A stretch of DNA of 64,000 nt from a gamma proteobacterium SCGC AB-629-P17 (GTDB lineage Bacteria > Pseudomonadota > Gammaproteobacteria > PS1 > Pseudothioglobaceae). Within the stretch, counting starts at the first letter, position 1; each line of letters opens with the position of its first letter. A model generated the notes under the pieces. It did not search any database and was not told the origin of the DNA. It was given only the letters and a program-made list of their open reading frames with translations. The stretch is from contig KB889791.1 in the NCBI GenBank assembly GCA_000372785.1, positions 1 through 64,000 of the forward strand. Reading direction: 5' to 3'. Below are positions 47,946 through 57,745 of this stretch, in pieces. A program made the translations under genes and the position numbers.

Positions 47946-47963
47946 ATATATGAATTCATATAT
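47946..47963. promoter_or_regulatory. 18-bp perfect palindrome, candidate operator of TRAP 1
   Basis: The sequence ATATATGAATTCATATAT is its own reverse complement. It lies between the divergent GMC and dctP genes, just upstream of a TATACT (47975-47980) that could be the -10 box of dctP; the palindrome then covers the -35 position. Eleven of its bases recur at 58124-58134 ahead of suyA. In such AT-rich DNA chance palindromes occur, so binding is a hypothesis. Confidence 0.45.
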
Positions 47964-48071
47964 ATTAATTAATGTATACTAAATTGTGATTGATTGTTTG
48001 GATAGGAGATAAAATTGCTATCTAAAGAAAGATCTTAGATGTTTAATTTGTGTATTACTTAAGGAGAAAAT

Positions 48072-49166
48072 ATGTTTAAAAATATAATTTGTTTATTGGC
48101 AGCCGCTGTTGTTGCGTTTAGTTCAAGCGCTATGGCTGGGAATGTCAATCTAAAAGTACAATCTGTATTAAGTTCTACTGGTAGTGAAGTTGGCTATGTA
48201 AGAGATTTTGCAGAAGATGTTGCTGCCTTGACTGATGGTAGAGTAACAATCGAAGTTCTTCCAGGTGGTTCTGTTGTTCCTAACTCTGATCTTATTGATG
48301 CAGTAGACGCAGGTCTAATCGATGGCGGATTCGCATGGACTCACTACTGGTCTGGTAAGCATCCAGCAGCAATGCTGTTTGGTTCACCAATTGCTGGCGC
48401 AGGTGTCGGTATTGATAACATCGCTTTTCTTTCATGGTTCCATAGTGCTGGCGGTAAAGAGCTCTATGCGCAGCTATGGGATGAGATGGGCCTTAATGTT
48501 CATGGTTTGATGCTTCAACCGGTTGGTCCTGAAGCGCTAGGTTGGTTCAAAGAGCCAATTAACAGTATGGATGACTTCCGTAAACTTAGATTCCGTGCAC
48601 CTCCAGGAATTCCAGGTCAAACCTATAAGGATATTGGTGTCGCAGCTGTAGCTATGGGCGGTGGAGATATTCTGCCAGCACTAGAAAAAGGCGTAATTGA
48701 CGCTGCAGAATGGTGCTGTCCAGAGCCTGACAGAGACTTCGGTTTCCAAAAAGTTCTTAAGTACTACTACTTACAAGGACTTCACCAGAATGTTGTGAAT
48801 GCTGATATGTATATCAACGGCGATATGTGGAATAAGATCTCTGCACGTGACCAAAGAGCTATAGAAATTGCTGCAAGAGCGGCAAGACTTGATTCACTTT
48901 CTCACCGTATCTACAACAACGGTAAGGCTTTGGATGACTTGTTAAATAACCATGGTGTTCAGTTAATGGATACTCCAGATGACTACTTCACTGAGTATAT
49001 GGCTGCTGCGAATGCAACACTTGCTAAGAATGCTGAAGAAAACGCCTTCTTTGCAGAAGTTTGGCAATCACAGAAAGATTTCGCAAAGATTGCGGTACCT
49101 TTCTGGTCAGGCGCTCAAGCGTCTAACGCTAAACTAGGTCTGGCTTTTGCTGAGACTTTGAAGTAA
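48072..49166 (+). CDS. dctP: TRAP transporter substrate-binding protein DctP (system 1)
   Basis: Periplasmic solute receptor of 364 residues with signal peptide (IICLLAAAVVAFSSSAMA, cleavage about residue 22). DctP features: LTDGRVTIEVLPGGSVVPNSDLIDAVD, FRKLRFRAPPGIPGQ, and LPALEKGVIDAAEWCCPEPD in the ligand site. AAGGAG lies 6 bases before the ATG. The AEWCCPEPD stretch resembles the carboxylate/2-oxo-acid type binding proteins. It is first of three TRAP genes and followed by a terminator. Position beside the sulfonate genes suggests a sulfonate ligand such as DHPS or isethionate; this is inference. Confidence 0.92.
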   Translation: MFKNIICLLAAAVVAFSSSAMAGNVNLKVQSVLSSTGSEVGYVRDFAEDVAALTDGRVTIEVLPGGSVVPNSDLIDAVDAGLIDGGFAWTHYWSGKHPAAMLFGSPIAGAGVGIDNIAFLSWFHSAGGKELYAQLWDEMGLNVHGLMLQPVGPEALGWFKEPINSMDDFRKLRFRAPPGIPGQTYKDIGVAAVAMGGGDILPALEKGVIDAAEWCCPEPDRDFGFQKVLKYYYLQGLHQNVVNADMYINGDMWNKISARDQRAIEIAARAARLDSLSHRIYNNGKALDDLLNNHGVQLMDTPDDYFTEYMAAANATLAKNAEENAFFAEVWQSQKDFAKIAVPFWSGAQASNAKLGLAFAETLK

Positions 49167-49190
49167 AGATCCGTAAGACTTGTAAATTAA

Positions 49191-49224
49191 GTTGCCAATA
49201 GTTAATACTGTTGGCAACTTTTTT
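49191..49224 (+). terminator. Terminator/attenuator after dctP 1
   Basis: GTTGCCAATAG pairs with CTGTTGGCAAC around TTAATA (11 pairs, one G-T) and is followed by TTTTTT. It sits 25 bases after the dctP stop and before dctQ, so full-length transcripts of the permease genes need read-through. Confidence 0.85.
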
Positions 49225-49239
49225 AGTTTGATGGCTTTA

Positions 49240-49266
49240 GCTGGTGGCGCGTCTCCTGCCACCAGC
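49240..49266. repeat. GC-rich inverted repeat between dctP 1 and dctQ 1
   Basis: GCTGGTGGC and GCCACCAGC form a perfect 9-bp stem around a 9-base loop, notable in AT-rich intergenic DNA. No T tract follows, so it is not a standard terminator. It may block 3'-exonucleases or be a dispersed repeat element. It follows the first terminator by 15 bases. Confidence 0.6.
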
Positions 49267-49412
49267 AATGGCTTCTTGTTAGGTACAATACAGTTTTTTA
49301 TGTATTTATTTAGTTATTCTCAACTCAATATATAAAATCTAATTAGGAGCTAGTCCCATTAGAAGGTAAGATTATTTTTCATCACTTTTTTATTTAGTCA
49401 AAGGTATTCAAT

Positions 49413-50021
49413 ATGCCAGAAAAGGAAGATTATAGTCAGTTAGATGTTACTGATGAAATGATCGCTGAAGGCAGATCATATACCGGAGTTATGCCTGATG
49501 ATATGCCAAAAATGATGGCGAGAACTATTCTAAGTATTGACTGGTTTAGTCTCAGGGTTGGCCAAATAGCTTGTTGGATTACAGTTCCCGTATTTTTATC
49601 CATGTTCATCGAAGTTACTGGTAGACATTTCTTTGGCTCACCAACGATGTGGGCATACGATATTAGCAGAATGGGTGCAGGTGCTATGTTTATGCTGGGT
49701 GCTGCTTATGCGCTTTCGAAAGGTGTTCATATTAGAGCGGACTTTATGTATCGAGATTGGTCAGTTAAGACTCAAGCAACGATAGATTTAACACTGTATT
49801 TATTATTTTATTTTCCTGGAATTATAGGTGCAGCATGGGCGTGCTATAAATATGCCTATAAGTCTTGGTCGATAATGGAGAGAGGTATGGATACTGCTTG
49901 GATGCCTCTTATGTGGCCAATCAAATTTACTCTTTTTATAGGATTTATTTTTTTATTAATTCAAGGTATTTCAGAAACACTTAAGTGCGTTTATGCTCTC
50001 AAAAATAGGAGATGGCCATGA
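49413..50021 (+). CDS. dctQ: TRAP transporter small permease DctQ (system 1)
   Basis: 202 residues with an N-terminal soluble extension of about 45 residues and four transmembrane helices. The DctQ signature region is FIEVTGRHFFGSPTMWAYDISRM followed by AYALSKGVHIRADF. It joins DctM to form the Na+-driven membrane unit. Its stop overlaps the dctM start by 4 bases (ATGA). The N-terminal extension is longer than in typical DctQ proteins. Confidence 0.9.
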   Translation: MPEKEDYSQLDVTDEMIAEGRSYTGVMPDDMPKMMARTILSIDWFSLRVGQIACWITVPVFLSMFIEVTGRHFFGSPTMWAYDISRMGAGAMFMLGAAYALSKGVHIRADFMYRDWSVKTQATIDLTLYLLFYFPGIIGAAWACYKYAYKSWSIMERGMDTAWMPLMWPIKFTLFIGFIFLLIQGISETLKCVYALKNRRWP

Positions 50022-51337
50022 GTCCTGAAGTGCTAGGCATCATATTGATCTTTACAATGCTCTTTGCCATTTTTGCTGGCTTTCCAATTTCATTCACTCT
50101 CATTTTCCTAGGCGTTTTCTTTGGCTACTTAGGCTTTGGAGATCTTGTTTTTTACTTAATGACCTTCCAGTTTTCTGGAAGTATGCTTGAGCAAACTCTT
50201 GTGGCAATCCCTCTATTTACCTTTATGGGAATTCTTATGGAAAAGGCAAACCTCATGGAGAGATTATTCACATCCGTACAAATGGCTCTTGCAAGAACCA
50301 AGGGCTCTTTGTTTGTGGCAGTGCTTTTTGTCGCTACAATTTTTGGAGCTGCAACTGGAATCGTAGGTGCGTCGGTCACAATTTTAGGAATCATGTCAGC
50401 CAAAACAATGAATAGATCGAAGTATGATGTTCGTTTGGCAGCAGGTTCAATCACTGCTGGCGGCACCCTCGGTATATTGATACCCCCAAGCATTATGTTA
50501 GTTGTTATGGGTCCTATACTTAAAGTTCCAGTAACTGACTTGTTTGCTGCTGCAATCGTCCCAGGTGTCATGTTAGCGTTACTATACACAGCTTATACTC
50601 TCATAAGATGTCACTTGAACCCATCTTTGGGACCTGTTGTCCCAGAGGATTTGATACCAGATTCCATGAGCGACGTATGGAAAGAGTTTTTCAAGGGACT
50701 TGTTCCACCTGTTCTTTTGGTGGGCGCATCATTAGGAAGTATTTTGGCAGGTTGGGCCACAGCAACGGAAGGTGCTGCAATGGGTGCTGTTGGTGCAATC
50801 GCATTAACTTTGGCGTATCGAAAGCTAACCTTTGAATCTTTTAAAAGTTCACTTTTAAAGACTTTAGAGATAACTACTTTAATCATGGTATTGGTTTGCG
50901 CTTCAAACTTTTTTGGAGCAGTATTTTCAAGACTAGGAACGCCAACCATGATCACAGAGGCATTGATGTTGCTCGATCTTCCGCCAACAGCTATCCTGCT
51001 TATAGTTATGGCACTAATTTTCTTATTAGCTTGGCCATTAGAGTGGGTCCCAATTGTTCTCATTATAATTCCAATTGTATTGCCACTAATTGAGCAATTA
51101 GGATTCAACCTGACTTGGTTTGGAATTCTTGTTGCTGTTAATCTTCAGACAGCGTGGTTATCGCCGCCTGTTGCACTCTCGGCCTACTTTCTCAAAGGGG
51201 TTGTTCCTGAATGGGATTTATCAGATATTTATAAAGGAATGATGCAGTTCATGGTGATCCAAGTCATTGGACTAGCGCTGATAATTATATTCCCTCAAAT
51301 TGTATTATGGCTGCCAACCTATTTGTATGGGAATTAA
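50018..51337 (+). CDS. dctM: TRAP transporter large permease DctM (system 1)
   Basis: About 439 residues with 12-13 helices. The start is set at ATG 50018, which has AGGAG at 50007-50011 and the usual 6-base spacing; ATG 50012 would touch that site. Seen: FAGFPISFTLIFLGVFFGYLG, AGGTLGILIPPSIMLVVMG (the DctM GxLGxxIPPS block) and ATEGAAMGAVGA. The gene ends 31 bases from the convergent GntR gene. No clear terminator hairpin was seen between them. Confidence 0.92.
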   Translation: MSPEVLGIILIFTMLFAIFAGFPISFTLIFLGVFFGYLGFGDLVFYLMTFQFSGSMLEQTLVAIPLFTFMGILMEKANLMERLFTSVQMALARTKGSLFVAVLFVATIFGAATGIVGASVTILGIMSAKTMNRSKYDVRLAAGSITAGGTLGILIPPSIMLVVMGPILKVPVTDLFAAAIVPGVMLALLYTAYTLIRCHLNPSLGPVVPEDLIPDSMSDVWKEFFKGLVPPVLLVGASLGSILAGWATATEGAAMGAVGAIALTLAYRKLTFESFKSSLLKTLEITTLIMVLVCASNFFGAVFSRLGTPTMITEALMLLDLPPTAILLIVMALIFLLAWPLEWVPIVLIIIPIVLPLIEQLGFNLTWFGILVAVNLQTAWLSPPVALSAYFLKGVVPEWDLSDIYKGMMQFMVIQVIGLALIIIFPQIVLWLPTYLYGN

Positions 51338-51367
51338 ATCAAGGATAAGTAAATGACTTATATGAGC

Positions 51368-52138
51368 TTATTCTCCGATTAAGCTGTACTGATCCCGAGT
51401 GTATTCAACTTCAGCTGTATCAACATAGGAAGTTCTTAGCTCAACAATCTCGTCATGGTAGCTATAACCAAGGCGCTTAATTCTTAAAATAGGTGTGCCC
51501 ATTTCGATATCTAACATTTGAGAAATTTTCTTTTCTACCAAGGCTGCCTTAATTCTCTCAGAGGTATGCGTTATAAAAACATTAAATTTATTTTGAAAAA
51601 GGTTGTATATAGTGTTATGACGGTTAACGAGCATTTCTTCAGTTAATAATGGAAACTTAGCTGCTGCAATGACAATCTTGTCAATTGAGTGGACATTATT
51701 TGGAAAGCTTAATTTATTATAAATATGAAAAACCTTGTCGTTTTCTTTTGGGATGTTTAACAACTGAGTTTCTGTTTTGTTGGCTTTTCTCGTTACGAAG
51801 GAGACTAGTTCTACATCAGGAATTTGCCTTACGTCACTACCATTCATGACAATATGAAAAAATTTAAATAGGAAACTCTGGGTGTCATGTTGGCAAACAA
51901 AAGTTCCTAGGCCTTGTTTTCTCATTAAAAGACCTTCTTTTTCTAAAGCTCCGATAGCCTTTCTAACAGTGCCAATCGATACACTAAACAAATCTACTAG
52001 GGTTTTTTCATTAGGAATAAGTTGACCAGGCTTTAAGACATCTTTATAAAGGCAATCAAATAGTTCATTCCTAATCTGAAGCCACATTGGGGTTTTGATG
52101 TTAGGGTCAATATTAAATTTAAGATCTGTTAAGCTCAT
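51368..52138 (-). CDS. GntR family transcriptional regulator, HutC/UTRA type
   Basis: 256 residues. The N-terminal winged HTH (about 15-80) reads QIRNELFDCLYKDVLKPGQL then SVSIGTVRKAIGALEKEGLL and RKQGLGTFVC, the GntR pattern. The C-terminal part (about 95-250) is a UTRA ligand domain ending RIKRLGYSYHDEIVELRTSYV. It is the last gene of the minus-strand operon that begins with the 51-residue ORF and comC, so it is likely the local regulator of the sulfonate genes. Its ligand may be DHPS, sulfolactate or a similar intermediate (inference). HutC-type operators usually resemble GT-N-TA-N-AC. Confidence 0.9.
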   Translation of the reverse strand: MSLTDLKFNIDPNIKTPMWLQIRNELFDCLYKDVLKPGQLIPNEKTLVDLFSVSIGTVRKAIGALEKEGLLMRKQGLGTFVCQHDTQSFLFKFFHIVMNGSDVRQIPDVELVSFVTRKANKTETQLLNIPKENDKVFHIYNKLSFPNNVHSIDKIVIAAAKFPLLTEEMLVNRHNTIYNLFQNKFNVFITHTSERIKAALVEKKISQMLDIEMGTPILRIKRLGYSYHDEIVELRTSYVDTAEVEYTRDQYSLIGE

Positions 52139-52156
52139 GATTTTCTATCCATCTGT

Positions 52157-53167
52157 TTACAAATGCGGTTTTAAAATAACCTTTGCGGATGACATTCTAT
52201 CATCGTGAAGCTGTCTAAAAGCAAGATTTGCATCAGATAACGGAAGCTCCTTTATCCAAGATAAATTACCAAACTTACCACTTTCTATTGTTTTTAGTGC
52301 AGATTTAAAATCTTCCATGCTGTAGGTATAACAACCAATTAGTTTAATCTCTTCTAAGGTTAGTTTTCTTATGTTGATATTGCTTGTCCAACTCTGCAAC
52401 CCAACATTGATAATAACGCCACCAGTTTTAACTGTTTCAAAGGATAGAGAGCTGGTCTTTTCACTGCCCACACAGTCAATTACAATATCAAAGTTATTGT
52501 TATTGAGTGTCTGAGTCATTGGATTCATTGCATCTATGCCAACATGCTCCTTGACACATGGATGGCGAGCTAAGTTAGTCTCTAAAACCTGCATTTTTAC
52601 ACCATATGATTTTAATAGTAATGCTGTCAGTAGTCCAATAGCACCAGCACCAATAACTAAAACTTGACACTCTTGTATGGGAAGGTAGGATTCTTTCACT
52701 GCAATGTTAACAGCATGTATTACGGTTGCTGCAGGCTCTGTTAAAGCGATATGGTTTGGATCCATATCCTTTGGAGCATCAATTAAACAGCGTTTAGGAA
52801 TTGTCATATACTGGGCAAATGCACCCTGCCTATTCATACCAATCATATCTCTATCACTGCACAAGTTGTCACGACCTTGTAGGCAATAATCACATTTACC
52901 GCAGGTAATCAATGGGTTGCCTGTAACTATTTGTCCCCGCTTCTGTCCTTCAACGATTTCTCCACAAAACTCATGACCCAGAATAAGACCTGGCTTTCGT
53001 CTAGGATCCTTGCCATGATAGGCGTGCATGTCGGAACCACAGATACCTACAGATTCAATGCGTAATAAAACGTCATCATCGCGATCTTGTTGAGTTGAAC
53101 GGTATTCAGGGACATAAGTCATTTCTTCAGGGGCGGTATAAACCACTGCTGCCATAGTATCTATCAT
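52157..53167 (-). CDS. Zinc-dependent alcohol dehydrogenase (MDR), probable DHPS 2-dehydrogenase
   Basis: 336 residues of the medium-chain dehydrogenase family. Catalytic zinc site in GICGSDMHAYHG and LILGHEFCGEIVEG; structural zinc cysteines in CGKCDYCLQGRDNLC; NAD loop VIGAGAIGLLTALLLKSYG (about 172-190). The family includes sorbitol and threonine dehydrogenases. In known DHPS clusters (hpsNOP) two dehydrogenases act on C2 of DHPS to interconvert enantiomers; this gene and the SDR next to it fit that pair. The 4-base ATGA overlap with the SDR indicates coupling. Substrate by context only. Confidence 0.85.
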   Translation of the reverse strand: MIDTMAAVVYTAPEEMTYVPEYRSTQQDRDDDVLLRIESVGICGSDMHAYHGKDPRRKPGLILGHEFCGEIVEGQKRGQIVTGNPLITCGKCDYCLQGRDNLCSDRDMIGMNRQGAFAQYMTIPKRCLIDAPKDMDPNHIALTEPAATVIHAVNIAVKESYLPIQECQVLVIGAGAIGLLTALLLKSYGVKMQVLETNLARHPCVKEHVGIDAMNPMTQTLNNNNFDIVIDCVGSEKTSSLSFETVKTGGVIINVGLQSWTSNINIRKLTLEEIKLIGCYTYSMEDFKSALKTIESGKFGNLSWIKELPLSDANLAFRQLHDDRMSSAKVILKPHL

Positions 53168-53925
53168 TGTGCTGTGAAACCTCCATCTAGAAATATTGTT
53201 TGGCCTGTAATATAGGAATTAGCATCACTACATAAAAAGACACTGATACCAAATAAATCTTCTTCTTCACCATTACGATTCATCATCGTTTTGCCTGCTA
53301 AAACTTTTAACTTTTCAGGGTCTTGAAATAATGATTCAGTTAGTTTGGTGTGAAAAAATCCTGGTGCAATGGCGTTAACCAGTATGCCGTTTTTAGAGTA
53401 GGACTGAGCTAAGGCCCGAGTCAGTTGCATCACTCCGCCCTTACTTGCACCATAAGGAATACTATCATCAAATGCCCTTTGTGATTGCAAGGATGCTATA
53501 TTAATAATTCTTCCCCAGTCATTTTCTTTCATCTTTTTGACAACCAATTGACTTAATTGATAGGGCGCGGTTAAATTGATATCCATGGTTTTTTGCCAAT
53601 CATCTAGTGACAAATCTTCTGCCGGAATTCTAAGATTTATTCCAGCTGCATTAACTAAAATATCAATTTTTTTTGACACACCATAGATATGAGATAGCAT
53701 TGTTTCTAATTCATTAGAATTGGTAACATCGACTTGAAAAAAAGCCCCTTCTGAACCTTGCTGTTCTATCTCTGATATTGCCTCATCGGCATTATCTCGA
53801 GTGCTAACAATCCAGACAAATGCTCCTGCACGGGCTAATGCTAATGCCATCATTTTGCCAAGACCGCTGGTTCCTCCAGTAACTAAAGCAACTTTATTTT
53901 TTAATGAAAAGTTTTCTAAGTTCAC
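53164..53925 (-). CDS. Short-chain dehydrogenase/reductase, probable DHPS 2-dehydrogenase partner
   Basis: 253 residues, classical SDR. Cofactor loop ALVTGGTSGLGKMMALALA (about 13-31), NAAG motif in ILVNAAGINLR, catalytic Ser in INIASLQSQ and YGASKGGVMQL (YxxxK), with C-terminal YITGQTIFLDGG. It starts 7 bases after the hpsN stop and overlaps the MDR gene by 4 bases. Similar to gluconate 5-dehydrogenase-type SDRs; the sulfonate role is inferred from neighbours. Confidence 0.85.
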   Translation of the reverse strand: MNLENFSLKNKVALVTGGTSGLGKMMALALARAGAFVWIVSTRDNADEAISEIEQQGSEGAFFQVDVTNSNELETMLSHIYGVSKKIDILVNAAGINLRIPAEDLSLDDWQKTMDINLTAPYQLSQLVVKKMKENDWGRIINIASLQSQRAFDDSIPYGASKGGVMQLTRALAQSYSKNGILVNAIAPGFFHTKLTESLFQDPEKLKVLAGKTMMNRNGEEEDLFGISVFLCSDANSYITGQTIFLDGGFTAQ

Positions 53926-53932
53926 AATATTA

Positions 53933-55261
<1,329 letters not shown>

Positions 55262-55300
55262 TTAATTAATTTGTTGTTTACATATTACAACCTGTATGGA

Positions 55301-56317
55301 TCATAATATTGATTCAGTTAGCTTGTTAATCTCATCAAAAAGTTGTTTTGAAATAGCTATGTTTTTTTCTTTTGATTTTTTTCTTTTTTCAAGTCTTTTA
55401 GTGCCTGGTAATCTCGTCGAGGGTTGCTCAAGTATCGCGCTGACAATAGTTTCCATGCGATCAGAAAAACTATCTCCAGAAAAGAAACCGGGGTCTATGG
55501 CAATTAGTAGTTGTCCTACATCTGGTGAGTCGCCCTCTGAATCAAGGAAAGAGCTTGCCTCAAAGCCAAACTTAGAGTCAGTTAATCCTGCAGCAAGTAT
55601 TTCCACCATTAATGCCAGAGCGCTTCCTTTGGCATCACCAATTGGAAGCATGGCACCTGATAGAGCTTTTTGTGCATTTGTAGTTGGATTGCCTTGCTTG
55701 TCTATTGCCCAGTCTTCCGGGATTCGCTCTTTTTTTTGATTAGCTAACATCACTTTACCACGGGCGACTTTACTTAAGCTTAAATCAATTACTAAAGCTG
55801 GGGCATTGCTACGGGGGGCAGAAAATGCAATTGGATTGGTTCCAAATAAGGCTTGGGTTCCTCCCCAAGGAGGTATTGCTTTAGGGGTGTTTCCAAACAT
55901 TAAACCTATCAGTCCAGAATCAGCCAAACATTCAACATACCTTCCAGCTTGACCAAAATGATGAGAGTTGGATACACTAACAGCTGCGATGCCATATTTT
56001 TTGGTGGCATTGGTGAGTTCATTAATTGCTAATGAAAGTGCAGGAAAAGCAAAACCATGCTTTGCATCAATCCTAATAACACCACCCTTGCTGCTAACAA
56101 TAGTGGGATTTACATTGCCATCTACCTTGCCAGATGATAACTGTTCGATATAAGATGGTAGACGTGACAGGCCATGTCCGGGTTGACCATCGATTTCAGC
56201 AGAGATTAATGCATCAGCAACATCTTTAGCATTTTCCTTTGATGTCAGGTTATTTTGAAGGGCATTAAAAGCTAAATCCCAAGCTTCTTTTTTGTCTAAA
56301 TGCAGTGTATTGGTCAA
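55301..56317 (-). CDS. comC: LDH2/malate dehydrogenase family oxidoreductase, probable (R)-sulfolactate dehydrogenase ComC
   Basis: 338 residues of the NAD(P)H-dependent LDH2/MDH family (sulfolactate, ureidoglycolate and malate dehydrogenases), distinct from Rossmann-type LDH. Seen: GQPGHGLSRLPSYIEQL, VSVSNSHHFGQAGRYVE (substrate and NAD region), TNPIAFSAPRSNAPALVIDLS and GSALALMVEILAAGL. The start is TTG at 56317, preceded by AAGGAG with 7-base spacing. ComC reduces sulfopyruvate to (R)-sulfolactate, or the reverse; next to SuyAB it would supply or remove the SuyAB substrate. The assignment relies on context. Confidence 0.8.
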   Translation of the reverse strand: MTNTLHLDKKEAWDLAFNALQNNLTSKENAKDVADALISAEIDGQPGHGLSRLPSYIEQLSSGKVDGNVNPTIVSSKGGVIRIDAKHGFAFPALSLAINELTNATKKYGIAAVSVSNSHHFGQAGRYVECLADSGLIGLMFGNTPKAIPPWGGTQALFGTNPIAFSAPRSNAPALVIDLSLSKVARGKVMLANQKKERIPEDWAIDKQGNPTTNAQKALSGAMLPIGDAKGSALALMVEILAAGLTDSKFGFEASSFLDSEGDSPDVGQLLIAIDPGFFSGDSFSDRMETIVSAILEQPSTRLPGTKRLEKRKKSKEKNIAISKQLFDEINKLTESIL

Positions 56318-56337
56318 TCTCTAACTCCTTATAAGAG

Positions 56338-56493
56338 TTATTTAAAAAATTCTATATAGATTATGTAAATTATCAATGTAAGCCATATCAAGCCAATATT
56401 ATCCATTGTTCTTTTGGATTGATTTTCAATTTTTGAGAGACTACTATTCATCTTGCTTAGTTGTTCATTGGAAGTCTTATCATTTTTATCCAT
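56338..56493 (-). CDS. Small single-pass membrane protein, 51 residues, unknown
   Basis: Encodes MDKNDKTSNEQLSKMNSSLS and then a basic linker (KIENQSKRTM), one hydrophobic helix of about 18 residues (IGLIWLTLIIYIIYIEF) and a final Lys. GGGA lies about 10 bases before the ATG, and the comC ribosome binding site begins just after the stop. It is the first ORF after the suyAB terminator and on the same strand as comC-hpsN, so it may head that operon. No family was recognised. The codons are not unusual, but a protein this short could be a chance ORF. Confidence 0.55.
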   Translation of the reverse strand: MDKNDKTSNEQLSKMNSSLSKIENQSKRTMDNIGLIWLTLIIYIIYIEFFK

Positions 56494-56517
56494 CTTTGCA
56501 TTCCCTTTTAATAAAAT

Positions 56518-56547
56518 AAAACGCTAACTGTTTAAGTTAGCGTTTTT
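56518..56547 (-). terminator. Terminator downstream of suyB
   Basis: AAAACGCTAAC and GTTAGCGTTTT form a perfect 11-bp stem around TGTTTAA, with T-rich DNA on either side (bidirectional type). It lies 30 bases after the suyB stop and ends the suyAB transcript before the comC-hpsN group. Confidence 0.85.
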
Positions 56548-56576
56548 AAGCTATTTCCAAAATTTATCCTTACAAA

Positions 56577-57743
56577 TTAAGCGCTCTCATATAGTCGTGT
56601 CAGAATAAACTCTTGATGCCCTAGTATTTCTGCTGCAGTCATTTGCCCATTGGCAACCCTAACCATAACATCAATTAACTTATCACCTGCTTGGTCCATA
56701 TTAATATCACGGTTTAAGAGGCCAGTGACATCAACATCGACATGCTCTGACATGGTTCTAACAGTCCTAGGGTTGGCGCAAATTTTAATGACAGGCAAAA
56801 TAGGGTTGCCAATAATATTGCCCTGACCTGTAGGGAAAAGATGAGCAACGTAGCCAGAGGCAGCACAAAGGGTGACCATTTCACCAGCAGCTGAAGATGA
56901 ATCCATAAACCAGAGTCCTTTACCCGTTGGCATTTCTGCTTTATCTAGAACGCCGTCAACGACACATTTTTTTCCAATCTTTTGAATATTACCTAAAGCC
57001 TTCTCTTCAATTGTCGTTAGACCGCCCTCGATGTTTCCTTTTGTAGGCTGTGATTCAGATAAGTCGTCTGTTTTAAATCTTTCAATCATATCTTGATAGC
57101 GATTAAACATGAACATAAACTTTTTAGCAACAGCATCACTGGCGCATCTTGCTTCAACTAGGTGTTCACCTCCAGTAATTTCAGAGGTTTCTCCGAACAA
57201 CAAGGTATTATTATTTTCATATAATTTATCAAATGCATTGCCAACGGTTGGGTTTGAACCAAAACCTGAAGTTGTGTCTGATTCACCACATTTGGTTGAT
57301 ACCCATAACTCACTAATATCGCAAGGCTCTCGTTGCAATCCAGTAGCATAGCGAACCATATCATAAGCCGCTTTTGAAGCATCAGCAATAGTTTGAATGT
57401 CGCCTTTTTTCTCAATTGAAAATCCTTGAACAGGTTTTCCAGTTGAAGCAATGCCATCAACAATTTTTTGAGTCCAACCGGGCTCAATACCTATCACTAC
57501 AACGGCAGCCACGTTTGGGTTAGATCCCGTTCCAATCATTGTTCGAAAATGCAAATCCAGATCTTCGCCAAACTGAAGCCTACCGTAAGGGTGAGGTAGT
57601 GCAATGGTGCCTTTAATATTATTAGCAACAGCTTCACAGGCTGCATTTGAGATATCATCAACAGGTAAGATTACAACATAGTTGCGAATACCTACTCGAT
57701 CATTATCACGACGATATGCGTAAATTTTTTCACTTAAATTCAT
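56577..57743 (-). CDS. suyB: (2R)-sulfolactate sulfo-lyase subunit beta
   Basis: Large subunit (388 residues) of the iron-dependent lyase that splits (R)-sulfolactate to pyruvate and sulfite. It belongs to the UxaA/GarD altronate-galactarate dehydratase family, C-terminal part. Seen: [43 protein letters not shown] (iron-site cysteine region), [14 protein letters not shown] and [20 protein letters not shown]. The start is ATG 57743 with AAGGTGG upstream; a GTG at 57752 would overlap suyA. Split small/large subunits and the linked hpsN/comC genes favour sulfolactate over altronate as substrate. Confidence 0.85.
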   Translation of the reverse strand: MNLSEKIYAYRRDNDRVGIRNYVVILPVDDISNAACEAVANNIKGTIALPHPYGRLQFGEDLDLHFRTMIGTGSNPNVAAVVVIGIEPGWTQKIVDGIASTGKPVQGFSIEKKGDIQTIADASKAAYDMVRYATGLQREPCDISELWVSTKCGESDTTSGFGSNPTVGNAFDKLYENNNTLLFGETSEITGGEHLVEARCASDAVAKKFMFMFNRYQDMIERFKTDDLSESQPTKGNIEGGLTTIEEKALGNIQKIGKKCVVDGVLDKAEMPTGKGLWFMDSSSAAGEMVTLCAASGYVAHLFPTGQGNIIGNPILPVIKICANPRTVRTMSEHVDVDVTGLLNRDINMDQAGDKLIDVMVRVANGQMTAAEILGHQEFILTRLYESA

Positions 57744-57745
57744 AA

